The notes beneath the pieces were generated by a model. It saw nothing but the letters and a program-made list of their open reading frames with translations. It was not told the origin of the DNA and made no database searches. Shown here one piece after another: positions 8,201-16,052 of a DNA stretch of 21,915 bases. Made by a program: the position numbers and the translations under genes. The stretch's first letter is position 1; every line of letters starts with the position of its first letter. Source of the DNA: CAZHFW01 sp964531675 (lineage in GTDB: Bacteria > Planctomycetota > Phycisphaerae > Phycisphaerales > UBA1924); assembly GCA_964531675.1 (NCBI GenBank), contig CAZHFW010000050.1, positions 1-21,915 of the forward strand. The letters are read 5' to 3'.

Positions 8201-8953
8201 CGGTACTGCGCCAACAACTGCCCTTACAAGGTCCGCCGCTTCAACTTCTTCGAGTACGGCCTCCACAAGTTCAACGGCGGCTGGGTCGGCCGCGAGTTCA
8301 TGCAGGGCGTCATCGAGACCTTCCCGGGCAAGAAGGTCGGCGACCCCCAGCAGTCCTTCAACCCCAACCTCATCCCGCCGCGCCTCCGCGAGAAGCTCGA
8401 CGAGATCTCCCGCATGCAGAAGAACCCGGACGTCACCGTCCGCATGCGCGGCATCATGGAAAAGTGCTCCTACTGCATCCAGCGCACCAACTACGCCAAG
8501 ATCGAGTGCAAGCTCTCCGACATCAAGGACGCCAAGGGCAAGTCCTTCATCCCCGATGGCTTCGTGCAGACCGCCTGCCAGCAGGCCTGCCCCTCCGACG
8601 CCATCACCTTCGGCGACATCCTCGATCCCAACTCCAAGGTCTCCAAGCTCCGCGACAACCAGCGCAGCTACCTCCTCCTGGGCTACCTCAACACCCGCCC
8701 GCGCACCAGCCACATGGTCCGCGTCAACAACCCCAACCCCGCGCTGGTCTCCGCCGATCGCAAGGCCTCCTGGGAAAACCCCTTCGGCCATCACGCCGGC
8801 GGCCACGACGCGCACGACAGCCACGATTCGCACGACAAGTCCGAGGGCGCCAAGCACGGGTTCCTCTACAACCCCGCCAAGGCCCGCGATGACCGCGGTT
8901 ACGCCCTCAGCCTCAACGTCCTCGCCTCGCACGGCATGGGAGTCAATGCATGA
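5273..8953 (+). CDS. actB: alternative complex III subunit ActB, molybdopterin-like/Fe-S fusion
   Basis: This large peripheral subunit fuses a molybdopterin-oxidoreductase-like domain, which in this family lacks the cofactor, to a ferredoxin-type domain that wires electrons toward ActA/ActE. In 1226 aa, a twin-arginine-like SRRTFVQLMGAS (RR at 73-74) precedes a hydrophobic stretch and Cys95, a possible lipid-anchor site. The Fe-S domain begins near 875. Its cysteine groups are C884/887/890/894, C941/944/949/953, C973/979/983 and C1065/1068/1102/1106. The third group reads CIGTRYC, with Thr in the usual Cys position, which fits the family's single [3Fe-4S] cluster. Residues 1173-1188 are His/Asp-rich. 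ATG 5273 has a modest GGA site eight bases upstream. The stop overlaps actC by four bases. Confidence 0.94.
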   Translation: MSMTDQCPSTTKGEKQKASKAELAASPRSLQRLNGTGPRVWRSIDELADTSEFRDFVEREFPAGASELLQSSRRTFVQLMGASLALAGAATIPGCRRPEHKIMPFSKDVPEDIIPGKPLYYATSMHIPGALGGAEGLLVETHEGRPTKIEGNPLHPLSNGKSTIFAQASVLQMYDPDRLKYPVYKNPARGKVAATWDDFKAWSDDHLKTYQSNGGEGLAFLVEKKSSPTRDAARDAVLKKFPKAKWVAFDPVEPRNLIAGSEIAFGKPCRTHYAFEKARTILSLDADFLKHDDAAVLPNARTFAKSRAVYSGKDSMSRLYVVESGLSLAGGQADHRLRLTPAAVAAFAVELAKFILPKVAGDKNLAAALADVKAGSADKVDRAWLEACASDLLQGSDVTARAGSVIVPGPTLPAEVVAVVHALNAALGSKVVAHTEISAENASDSGAAIKALADALGTSVKTLVCVNTNPLYNAPGDVNFAAGFAKLDASITLTVESTETAAASTWALNGSHELESWGDSLAADGTIAPIQPMIAPLYEPAMSDLELLAHFAGLKRSDGSAMDGYEMVRATWKAKLGASNFDKSWKLALHDGIVAGSTLKPAAADVNFAAVAKALASASLPADTGLAVVFQHGQLLDGRYANNPWLQELSQFGTSVVWDNPALVSPATALKLGIAPEKFDSHPEHIYLIKYPQGRIAKIELNGRSIEIPVWVLPGMADDTVILTVGYGRKDCGAVGEGVGVNVFPLRAAAQGLATSGAKASPTGAEWPISSTQMHWSLEGRTALVRSLDLPVWSKYADQSPLKHEDDIYKREAGKLTIGEKLGELSHTPPNISIYNNPQNGSPTDPDPKFTSANKRDKLPNGQPAPADFTVGPQWGMTIDLSTCTGCHACTIACQAENNIAVVGKKEVAKGREMSWIRVDRYFVGDDYNNPDAVLHQPVACVHCENAPCETVCPVNATVHSPEGHNLMTYNRCIGTRYCANNCPYKVRRFNFFEYGLHKFNGGWVGREFMQGVIETFPGKKVGDPQQSFNPNLIPPRLREKLDEISRMQKNPDVTVRMRGIMEKCSYCIQRTNYAKIECKLSDIKDAKGKSFIPDGFVQTACQQACPSDAITFGDILDPNSKVSKLRDNQRSYLLLGYLNTRPRTSHMVRVNNPNPALVSADRKASWENPFGHHAGGHDAHDSHDSHDKSEGAKHGFLYNPAKARDDRGYALSLNVLASHGMGVNA

Positions 8954-10551
8954 GCACGCTTCACCCGGATCAAGCTACGGCCGAGCGTCTGGCCGGGCTC
9001 CGCGCCGGTCCATCCACCGGCGTCGTCGATCCGTCCCTCGGTGACGGCTCGCTGGTCGAGGACCCCTCGGTCCGTGGCCCGCTTGTCCTCAACAACCGCT
9101 CCTTCAAGGACGTCACCGACATCGTCTGTGGCTACGTTGAGAACAAGCCCCCCAAGTGGTGGCTCCCCATCTTCCTGATGACCTCTTCCATCGCCGGCCT
9201 CGGCGGGATGTTCATCACCTACCTCATCATCACCGGCGTCGGCACCTGGGGCCTCAACAACCAGGTCGACTGGGCCTGGGACATCACCAACTTCGTCTTC
9301 TGGATCGGTATCGGTCACGCCGGCACGCTCATCTCCGCCATCCTCTGCCTCTTCAAGCAGAAGTGGCGCACCGCGATCAACCGATCCGCGGAAGCGATGA
9401 CCATCTTCGCCGTCGTCTGCGCCGCCACCTTCCCGGGAATCCACGTCGGCCGCGTCTGGCTCGCGCCCCTCTTCCTCTTCCCCATCCCCAACTACAACGC
9501 CATCTGGCCCAACTTCCGCTCTCCGCTCCTCTGGGACGTCTTCGCCGTCTCGACCTACGGCACCGTCTCGCTCCTCTTCTGGTACATGGGCATGATCCCC
9601 GACCTGGCCACCCTCCGCGATCGCGCTGATCGCAGGCTCCGCCAGGGCGAAGGTCCCCGCCTGCTCCCCTTCCTCCCCGTTCGCGTCGACACCCTCCGCG
9701 CCTACATCTACGGCTTCCTCTCCCTCGGCTGGCGCTTCTCCTCCCGCCACTGGCACCGCTACGAGAAGGCCTACCTCGTCCTCGCCGGCATCTCCACCCC
9801 GCTGGTGCTCTCGGTGCACTCCATCGTGTCCTTCGACTTCGCCACCTCCATCCTCCCGGGCTGGCACACCACCATCTTCCCGCCCTACTTCGTCGCGGGC
9901 GCCATCTTCGGCGGCTTCGCCATGGTGCTCCTGCTCCTCATCCCCTTCCGCATCCTCTACCCCAACATGCGGGACTTCATCACGCTCCGCCACCTCGAGA
10001 ACATGGCCAAGATCCTCCTGGGCACCGGCATGATCGTCGGCTTCGCCTACGGCATGGAGTTCTTCATCGCCTACTACTCCGCCAACGAGTATGAGCAGCA
10101 CGTCTTCAAGCTCAACCGCGCCATCCCCACCTGGATCGACCCCAAGGGCGCTCCCTACTGGTGGGCCTACTGGTCCATGATCTTCTGCAACGTCGTCTCG
10201 CCCCAGGTCTTCTGGATCAGGAAGTGCCGCCAGAGCCCCCTGGTCATCTTCATCGTCTCCATCCTCGTCACCATCGGCATGTGGTTCGAGCGCTTCGTGA
10301 TCATCGCCACCTCGCTCCACCGCGCCTTCCTGCCCGGTGAGTGGCACATGTTCTGGCCCACCGCCGTCGACATCATGATCTTCGTCGGCTCCTTCGGCGT
10401 CTTCTTCACCCTCTTCCTCCTCTTCGCCCGCTTCATGCCCTTCTTCGCCATGGCCGAGATCAAGGCCATCCTCCCCCAGGCCGACCCGCATGGCCACGGT
10501 CACTCCGACAACCACTCCCACAGCGGCCACGCCGCACACGGGGGCCACTGA
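8950..10551 (+). CDS. actC: alternative complex III subunit ActC, NrfD/PsrC-like membrane protein
   Basis: ActC is a polytopic membrane subunit of the NrfD/PsrC family and is thought to hold the quinol site facing ActB. The 533 residues begin with about 65 soluble residues, followed by about ten hydrophobic helices. Family-like stretches include NFVFWIGIGHAGTLISA (about 114-130) and a later histidine/aromatic-rich series ending in the helix near 475-500. The last 20 residues contain eight His in an HGHGH/HSHSGH pattern, an unusual tail. ATGA overlap with actB and a three-base gap to actD indicate translational coupling. Confidence 0.94.
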   Translation: MSTLHPDQATAERLAGLRAGPSTGVVDPSLGDGSLVEDPSVRGPLVLNNRSFKDVTDIVCGYVENKPPKWWLPIFLMTSSIAGLGGMFITYLIITGVGTWGLNNQVDWAWDITNFVFWIGIGHAGTLISAILCLFKQKWRTAINRSAEAMTIFAVVCAATFPGIHVGRVWLAPLFLFPIPNYNAIWPNFRSPLLWDVFAVSTYGTVSLLFWYMGMIPDLATLRDRADRRLRQGEGPRLLPFLPVRVDTLRAYIYGFLSLGWRFSSRHWHRYEKAYLVLAGISTPLVLSVHSIVSFDFATSILPGWHTTIFPPYFVAGAIFGGFAMVLLLLIPFRILYPNMRDFITLRHLENMAKILLGTGMIVGFAYGMEFFIAYYSANEYEQHVFKLNRAIPTWIDPKGAPYWWAYWSMIFCNVVSPQVFWIRKCRQSPLVIFIVSILVTIGMWFERFVIIATSLHRAFLPGEWHMFWPTAVDIMIFVGSFGVFFTLFLLFARFMPFFAMAEIKAILPQADPHGHGHSDNHSHSGHAAHGGH

Positions 10552-10554
10552 CCC

Positions 10555-11121
10555 ATGGAAAAGCTCCAGAAGCTCTTCGTCACCGAGTCCGGCGCGCCGC
10601 TCCACGGCGTCATCGCGGAGTTTGAAACTCCCGCCGATGTCTACCACGCCGCCGAGAAGGTCCGTGACGCCGGTTACACCAAGTGGGACCTCCACTCACC
10701 CTTCCCCATCCACGGCATCGAGCAGGCCATGGGCATCAAGCGCACCAAGCTGCCCTTGCTCATCGCCGCCGGCGGCTTCTCGGGCGCAGGCCTCGGCTTC
10801 CTGATGCAGTACTGGATGTCCGCCGTCGACTACCGCCTCGTCGTGCAGGGCAAGCCCTACGGCGCATGGGAACCCTTCGTCCCGATCACCTTCGAGCTGG
10901 GCATCCTCCTCACCGCCTTCACCACCCTCATCGGCATGCTCGCCCTCAACGGCCTGCCCCGCTGGAACCACCCGCTCTTCAAGAAGGAACGCTTCCTCTC
11001 CTCTTCCGATGACCGCTTCGTCATCTGCATCGAGTCCTCCGATCCCAAGTTCGACCCCGAGCAGACCCGCAAGCTCCTCCGCGAAATCGGCGGCAAGCAC
11101 ATCGACCTCGTCGAGGATTGA
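10555..11121 (+). CDS. actD: alternative complex III subunit ActD (DUF3341)
   Basis: ActD is a small membrane subunit of alternative complex III. It has 188 residues: a soluble N-terminal domain (1-60) with the family-like YTKWDLHSPFPIHGIEQAMG block, two hydrophobic helices (about 63-82 and 104-127), and a short polar C-terminal domain with CIESSDPKFD. Length and layout match DUF3341 proteins. It lies three bases after actC and 48 bases before actE. Confidence 0.92.
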   Translation: MEKLQKLFVTESGAPLHGVIAEFETPADVYHAAEKVRDAGYTKWDLHSPFPIHGIEQAMGIKRTKLPLLIAAGGFSGAGLGFLMQYWMSAVDYRLVVQGKPYGAWEPFVPITFELGILLTAFTTLIGMLALNGLPRWNHPLFKKERFLSSSDDRFVICIESSDPKFDPEQTRKLLREIGGKHIDLVED

Positions 11122-11169
11122 TCCCCGCCCCGCGTCCGTCTCCCGCCAACTTCGCCCGGAACTGATCCG

Positions 11170-11997
11170 ATGAGCAAGACCGCCTCCAACATCTCCCTCG
11201 GCCTGGTGGCCCTCGCAGGCCTCGCCGCCCTCCCCCTCGCGGGATGCCGCGGCGACCGCTCCGAGAAGCCCCCGCGCCAGTTCTTCCCCGACATGGACGA
11301 CCAGCCCAAGTGGAAGCCGCAGGACGCCTCGGGCTTCTACGCCGACGGGCGCACCATGCGCAAGCCCGTCACCGGCGCCGTCGCCTTCGGCCGCGTCCCG
11401 TGGACCTCCAGTGACGACTGGGCCGCGCCCTTCATGCAGCAGCGCACCGATCTCCTCCGCGCTGACGATCGCATCTACCAGGGCACCGCCCCCGATGGCT
11501 CCTACCTCGACGTCATCCCCGTCGAAGTGAACCTCAAGCTCATCGAGAAGGGCCACGAGAAGTTCAACACCTACTGCTCCGTCTGCCATGGCTACGACGG
11601 CCAAGGCAAGGGCATGGTCGGGGCGCAGTGGTCCTACCCGCTCCCCAACTTCATGGACGCCAAGTACCGCCGCGGCGCCACCGAGGAAGTCACCGACGCC
11701 TCCGGGAAGAAGTCCACCCAGATCGCCCGCACCGGTCTCGACGGGTACATCTTCCACACCGCCCGCTACGGCGTCCTCGGACCCGATGGCTCCCAGAAGA
11801 TGCCGGGCTACGCCCACGCACTCTCCGAGCACGACGCCTGGGCCGTCGTCTCTTACTTCCGCGCCCTCCAGGCCTCCTACGACGGCGTCCCTCTCTCTGA
11901 TGTTCCCGAGAAGGAACGCTCCGTCCTCGAACTCCAGGGCGGCAAGTCCACCCCCGCCGCACCGAGCCAGCAGCCCACCAAGGGAGGCAACTCATGA
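11170..11997 (+). CDS. actE: alternative complex III subunit ActE, monohaem cytochrome c lipoprotein
   Basis: This monohaem cytochrome c subunit is anchored at the outer face of the membrane. A signal sequence ends in the lipobox LAGC with Cys26. The haem site is CSVCH (136-140) and the likely axial Met is Met211 in QKMPGYA. The protein has 275 residues with an Ala/Pro/Gln-rich C-terminus. The stop overlaps the start of actF by four bases. It is a likely exit point for electrons to a soluble cytochrome c or to the CoxB cytochrome domain. Confidence 0.93.
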   Translation: MSKTASNISLGLVALAGLAALPLAGCRGDRSEKPPRQFFPDMDDQPKWKPQDASGFYADGRTMRKPVTGAVAFGRVPWTSSDDWAAPFMQQRTDLLRADDRIYQGTAPDGSYLDVIPVEVNLKLIEKGHEKFNTYCSVCHGYDGQGKGMVGAQWSYPLPNFMDAKYRRGATEEVTDASGKKSTQIARTGLDGYIFHTARYGVLGPDGSQKMPGYAHALSEHDAWAVVSYFRALQASYDGVPLSDVPEKERSVLELQGGKSTPAAPSQQPTKGGNS

Positions 11998-13277
11998 GCC
12001 AGCTCACCGCCAACTCCGCGATGGCTGAACCCGCCCTCGCCTCCCACTATCCCGAACTCCGCCGCGAGAACGTCTATTGCGCGCCCTCGAGCCTGCTCTC
12101 CAGCGCTCTGGGTGGCGTCGCGGTCCTCGCGCTGCTCGCCACCGTCGCGGGAGGCTTCGTCGTCAACGCCAAGCACGCCTACGCGTCCTTCCACATCGGC
12201 ATCATGTCCGCCCTCGCCATGACCCTGGGCGCGACCTTCCTCTGCCTCTTCATGCAGCTCGTCAACGCCGGGTGGTACGGCACCATCCGCCGTCAGCTCG
12301 AGAACATCGCCTCGCTCACCCCCGTCATGGGCCTCATCGCCCTCGGCGGCGTCCTCTTCGACATCTTCGTCAAGCACGGCAACTTCTTCATCTGGGCCGG
12401 CGACGCCTACGCCGCCAACCACCTCCTCGAGAAGAAGTCCGCCTTCCTCAACCAGGGCTTCTTCGTCATCCGCGGCGTCATCTACGTCCTGGTCTGGACC
12501 TACCTCTCCACCCGCATCGTCCACAACTCCCGCAAGCAGGACGCCACCGGCGATTGGAAGTGGACCCAGAAGACCCGCTTCATGGCGACCTACGGCCTCA
12601 TCCTCTTCGCCTTCTCCACCGCCTTCGCCGCCTTCGACTGGCTCATGAGCCCCGACTTCCGCTTCTTCTCCACCATGTGGGGCGTGTACTACTTCGCCGG
12701 CGCCATCTTCTCCGCCGTCGCACTCCTCATCATCGTCCTCTCCTCCCTCCGCTCCGCCGGCAAGCTCGAAGGCGTCGTCACCGAAGACCACTTCCACGAC
12801 GTCGGCAAGCTCATGCTCTCCTTCACCGTCTTCTGGTCCTACATCGCCTTCTCCCAGTACTTCCTCATCTGGTACTCCAACATCCCGGAAGAAACCGCCT
12901 GGTTCGTGCACCGCATCCAGGGTGACTGGAAGCCCGTCTTCCAGCTCCTCTGCGTCGGCCACTTCGTCGTCCCCTTCCTCTTCCTCATCCTCCGCGCCAC
13001 CAAGCGCAACTACAAGCTCCTCCGCCTCGTCGCGGTCTGGGCCATCTTCATCCACGTCCTCGACATCACCTTCGTCGTCCGCCCCATGGTCTACGCCGGC
13101 CTCAACGCCCCGAGCTACCCCACCAACAACACCGGCCTGCTCCTGGACATCGCCGGTCCCCTGGGCGCCCTGTGCCTCCTGGGCTTCCTGCTCATCCGCA
13201 AGATCGGCTCTGGCCCCCTGGTCCCCCTCCAGGACCCCCGCATGAACGAGGCCATGTCCCACAAGAACTACGTCTGA
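11994..13277 (+). CDS. actF: alternative complex III subunit ActF, second NrfD-like membrane protein
   Basis: ActF is the second polytopic membrane subunit, a paralogue of ActC of uncertain catalytic role, often suggested to take part in proton transfer. The 427 residues contain about ten hydrophobic helices. Recognisable blocks are FAAFDWLMSPDFRFFSTMWG (about 214-233) and a YSNIPEETAWFVHR loop between later helices. A strong AGGGAGG site precedes the ATGA overlap with actE. It closes the act cluster; 191 bases without a gene follow. Confidence 0.94.
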   Translation: MSQLTANSAMAEPALASHYPELRRENVYCAPSSLLSSALGGVAVLALLATVAGGFVVNAKHAYASFHIGIMSALAMTLGATFLCLFMQLVNAGWYGTIRRQLENIASLTPVMGLIALGGVLFDIFVKHGNFFIWAGDAYAANHLLEKKSAFLNQGFFVIRGVIYVLVWTYLSTRIVHNSRKQDATGDWKWTQKTRFMATYGLILFAFSTAFAAFDWLMSPDFRFFSTMWGVYYFAGAIFSAVALLIIVLSSLRSAGKLEGVVTEDHFHDVGKLMLSFTVFWSYIAFSQYFLIWYSNIPEETAWFVHRIQGDWKPVFQLLCVGHFVVPFLFLILRATKRNYKLLRLVAVWAIFIHVLDITFVVRPMVYAGLNAPSYPTNNTGLLLDIAGPLGALCLLGFLLIRKIGSGPLVPLQDPRMNEAMSHKNYV

Positions 13278-13468
13278 CCCTCCCGCCCCGATTCCTGACC
13301 CCGTCCCGTCCCACGACAGCCCCTCCCAAACACCCGTAAGGTCTTGTTTGAGTTGGGTTTGCGACCTCCCTGCCCGTACCATCACCCAGCCTTTTCAAGA
13401 TCCCGCCAGACAGGACTGACTCCGGTCAGGCAGGAATCTCGAAAAGCCCTCTGGAGCGTGTACAAGCC
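13278..13468 (+). promoter_or_regulatory. act/cox intergenic region
   Basis: These 191 bases contain no gene. They hold a weak promoter-like pair (TTGGGT at 13353, TACCAT at 13377, spacer 18), a CTGAC/GTCAG mini-hairpin near 13416-13429, and a CGGTC-GCAGGAATC motif at 13423-13438 that matches one at 4267-4282. A GGAG at 13453-13456 lies 12 bases before the next start. The region may allow separate cox transcription, but there is no clear terminator after actF. Confidence 0.3.
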
Positions 13469-13885
13469 ATGGCATCCCACGCCGCCCACTCCGCCGACCA
13501 CCACGCCGACCACCACCAGGTCGACGATTGGCACCATCACTCCGCCGCCGAAGGCGAGCCCCAACAGGAGCACGGCGGCATCGCCAAGGCCGGCGTGATC
13601 TTCGCCTGGTTCCTGGGCGGCATCGTCTTCCTCGTCGCCACCATCGTCGTCATCATCATGTACTTCGATAAGTACTCCACCACCCAGCGCATCCTCCTCA
13701 TGGAGTCGCAGCCGGCCAAGGAGTACTGGTCCCAGTTCGAAGCCCACCGCGCCACCGAGATCGCCAACATCGCGCCCCAGGGCTACCAGATCATCGACCC
13801 CGCCAAGCGCACCGCCAGGCCCCCGCTCGACGTGACCATGCGCAACGTCGTCGACCAGTACCAGAAGCTCAAGGCCAGCAAGTAA
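13469..13885 (+). CDS. His-rich one-helix membrane protein of the act-cox cluster, unknown function
   Basis: I cannot assign a function to these 138 residues. Residues 1-35 hold ten His (for example SADHHADHHQ and DWHHHS), one hydrophobic helix spans about 41-65, and a short polar domain follows. Its end, with PPLDVTMRNVVDQY, weakly resembles small proteins found beside act/SCO genes elsewhere, where an IPI-x-x-AM pattern is common. It stands at the position of extra, poorly conserved complex III or oxidase accessory subunits, but homology to ActG is not established here. It is seven bases before the SCO gene, so very likely cotranscribed with it. Confidence 0.8.
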   Translation: MASHAAHSADHHADHHQVDDWHHHSAAEGEPQQEHGGIAKAGVIFAWFLGGIVFLVATIVVIIMYFDKYSTTQRILLMESQPAKEYWSQFEAHRATEIANIAPQGYQIIDPAKRTARPPLDVTMRNVVDQYQKLKASK

Positions 13886-13892
13886 CCCCGTC

Positions 13893-14900
13893 GTGACCAC
13901 CCGCCCGTCCCATCCTCTGGCCTCGCTCCTCACGCCGCTCCGCCGCTCGCTCGCGGGCGTGGTGCTCGCGGGCGCTGTCCTCGCGCTGGCCGCGTCCGTC
14001 GCGGCCCCCGCGCAGGCGCAGATCATCGAGAAGGATGTTCCCGCCGACGCCCGCGGCCTCGACGTCATCGAGAAGCCCGGCGCGATGCTCCCGCTGGACG
14101 TCCCGCTCATCCGCTCCGACGGCAAAACCGTCCAGCTCGCCGAGTACTTCAAGGCCCCCGTCGCCAAGCCCACCATCCTGGCCCTCGTCTACTACTCCTG
14201 CCCCGTGACCTGCTCCGCGGTGATGGACAAGCTCACCGCCTGCATGCGTCAGCTCGATTACGCCCCGGGCACCGAGTACAACACCCTGCTCATCAGCTTC
14301 GATCCCGACGAAACCACCAAGCAGGCCCGCGACGCCAAGGAAGTTCACCTCGCCGGCCTCGACAAGGAACTCACCCCGTCCATCCGCGCCGGCTACGAGT
14401 TCTTCACCACCGACGCTGTCTCCGCCAAGGCCCTCGCCGACGCCACGGGCTTCAAGTACCGCCGCCTCGAAAACGGCCAGTACTCCCACCCCGTCTGCAT
14501 CTTCGTCATCACCCCCGACGGCAAGGTCTCCCGCTACATCTACGGGTTCGACTACCCCGTCCGCGACATCAAGCTCGCGCTCCTCGAGGCCGGTGAAGGC
14601 AAAGTCTCCCGCTCCCTCGGCGAGCGCGTCCTCATGTTCTGCTACATGTACGACCCCACCAAGGGGCGCTTCACCCTCCAGGCCATGCGCGTCATGCAGG
14701 CCGGCGGTCTCCTGACCATGACCGTCGTCTTCGCGACCATCGGCAGCTTCCTCGCGGTCGAGCGCATCCGCCGCCGCCGCAAGCCCGCCGATCCCCAAGG
14801 CCCCGCCCAAGTCACTCCCGAGATCGTCCGCGTCAGCGCGGATGGTCCCTCCGATTCCACAGCGTCTTCCGCCCCCCTGATCCCCGGAAAGCTTGCGTGA
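13893..14900 (+). CDS. sco: SCO1/SenC/PrrC-family copper chaperone
   Basis: This thioredoxin-fold copper protein delivers copper to the CuA site of oxidase subunit II. The protein (335 aa from GTG 13893) has an N-terminal signal/anchor helix (about 18-42) and the SCO copper triad: Cys103 and Cys107 in CPVTC, and His199 in QYSHPVC. Unlike the shortest SCO proteins it has a second hydrophobic helix near 254-273 and a Pro/Ser-rich tail. No strong ribosome site precedes GTG 13893, so the exact start is less sure. The stop codon overlaps the coxB start by one base, indicating coupling of chaperone and target. Confidence 0.92.
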   Translation: MTTRPSHPLASLLTPLRRSLAGVVLAGAVLALAASVAAPAQAQIIEKDVPADARGLDVIEKPGAMLPLDVPLIRSDGKTVQLAEYFKAPVAKPTILALVYYSCPVTCSAVMDKLTACMRQLDYAPGTEYNTLLISFDPDETTKQARDAKEVHLAGLDKELTPSIRAGYEFFTTDAVSAKALADATGFKYRRLENGQYSHPVCIFVITPDGKVSRYIYGFDYPVRDIKLALLEAGEGKVSRSLGERVLMFCYMYDPTKGRFTLQAMRVMQAGGLLTMTVVFATIGSFLAVERIRRRRKPADPQGPAQVTPEIVRVSADGPSDSTASSAPLIPGKLA

Positions 14901-15994
14901 TGGTGAGCAGCATGATCAACCCCGGTTCCCCCGCCGCCCTTCTCTCGAGCCTCACGCTCGCCCAGGGCTCACTCGAAGACACGATCTTCCGCAACACCGG
15001 TCGCACCGCGCTGGCCAACCGCGTCGACTCGGACTTCATGTTCATCTTCTGGATCTCCGTCGTCGCCTTCGTGATCCTCATGTTCCTGATGACCTACTGG
15101 GTCATCAAGTACCGCCGCAAGCCAGGCATCGCGCCCCAGCGCTCTCCTTCGCACAACACCGTGCTGGAGATCACCTGGACCGTCGTCCCCACGATCTTCC
15201 TGGCCATCATGTTCTTCCGCGGCTTCTGGATCTACGTCGGCCAGGTCGTCGTTCCCTCCAACAACATCGAACTGGTCGTCACCGCCCAGAAGTGGTCGTG
15301 GGCCGCGGCCTATCCGGGAGGCGTCGAGTCCCTCGAGACCGCCCGCATCGGCGCCGTTGACGTTCCGATCTTCTACGTCCCCTCCGAAACCCCCATCAAG
15401 ATCCGCCAGTCCTCCAAGGACGTCATGCACTCCTTCTACGTCCCGGACTTCCGCGTGAAGTTCGACGTCTTCCCCAACCGCTACACCCAGCTCTGGTTCA
15501 AGACCGAGCCCCCGACCGGCAAGACCGTCTTCAAGGACGGCCTCCTCGCCGGCGAGGCCTACGAAGACCACTGGCTCTTCTGCGCCGAATACTGCGGCGA
15601 AAACCACTCCGAAATGGCCGGCATCATCCGCACCGTCTCCCCCAACGCCTACGCCAAGTGGTACCAGCGCCAGCTCGAGGGCGACCCCAACATGCCCGCC
15701 GAACAGCTCGGCCAGAAGCTCTACGCCTCCAAGTGCGCCTCCTGCCACTCCGTCGATGGCGGCGCCAACACCGGCCCCACCTGGAAGAACGTCTTCGGAC
15801 ACGACGTTGAACTCTCCGATGGCTCCAAGGTCGTCGCCGACGAGAACTACCTCCGCGAGTCCATCCTGGTCCCCTCCGCCAAGATCGTGAAAGGCTTCCC
15901 CAACCAGATGCCCTCCTTCCAGGGCCAGCTCAGCGACAAGCAGATCGAAGCCCTCATCGCCTACATGAAGTCCCTCACCGACCAGAAGAAGTAA
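14900..15994 (+). CDS. coxB: cytochrome c oxidase subunit II with fused cytochrome c (caa3 type)
   Basis: Subunit II accepts electrons at CuA and passes them to subunit I. Numbered from ATG 14900 (364 aa), two N-terminal helices (about 46-68 and 88-115) precede the cupredoxin domain with CuA ligands His177, Cys228, Glu230, Cys232, His236 and Met239. A C-terminal cytochrome c domain follows, with CASCH (279-283) and a likely axial Met337 in QMPSF. The fusion defines a caa3-type oxidase able to take electrons directly from complex III. GTG 14897 is an alternative start one codon earlier. A CCCGGA/TCCGGG hairpin lies between it and coxA. Confidence 0.95.
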   Translation: MVSSMINPGSPAALLSSLTLAQGSLEDTIFRNTGRTALANRVDSDFMFIFWISVVAFVILMFLMTYWVIKYRRKPGIAPQRSPSHNTVLEITWTVVPTIFLAIMFFRGFWIYVGQVVVPSNNIELVVTAQKWSWAAAYPGGVESLETARIGAVDVPIFYVPSETPIKIRQSSKDVMHSFYVPDFRVKFDVFPNRYTQLWFKTEPPTGKTVFKDGLLAGEAYEDHWLFCAEYCGENHSEMAGIIRTVSPNAYAKWYQRQLEGDPNMPAEQLGQKLYASKCASCHSVDGGANTGPTWKNVFGHDVELSDGSKVVADENYLRESILVPSAKIVKGFPNQMPSFQGQLSDKQIEALIAYMKSLTDQKK

Positions 15995-16015
15995 CCCGAT
16001 CCCAGATTGACGCAC

Positions 16016-16031
16016 CCCGGACCATTCCGGG
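16016..16031 (+). other. coxB-coxA intergenic hairpin
   Basis: CCCGGA, loop CCAT, TCCGGG is a perfect 6-bp hairpin followed by TTT. It is too weak to be a confident terminator inside an operon, but could cause partial termination or mark an mRNA processing site between coxB and coxA. Confidence 0.3.
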
Positions 16032-16052
16032 TTTCCACACGAGGTTCGTCGA

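Noticed and set aside
5267..8932. Very long minus-strand open frame opposite actB
   Set aside because: Its product is Gly/Val/Asp/Glu-rich with no recognisable domain, while the plus strand encodes an unmistakable ActB. Such antisense frames are a by-product of high GC and C-rich third positions.
8899..10695. Minus-strand open frame opposite actC (also 11877-13385 and 18721-20517 opposite other genes)
   Set aside because: Low-complexity acidic translations on the antisense strand of clear membrane proteins; these are shadows.
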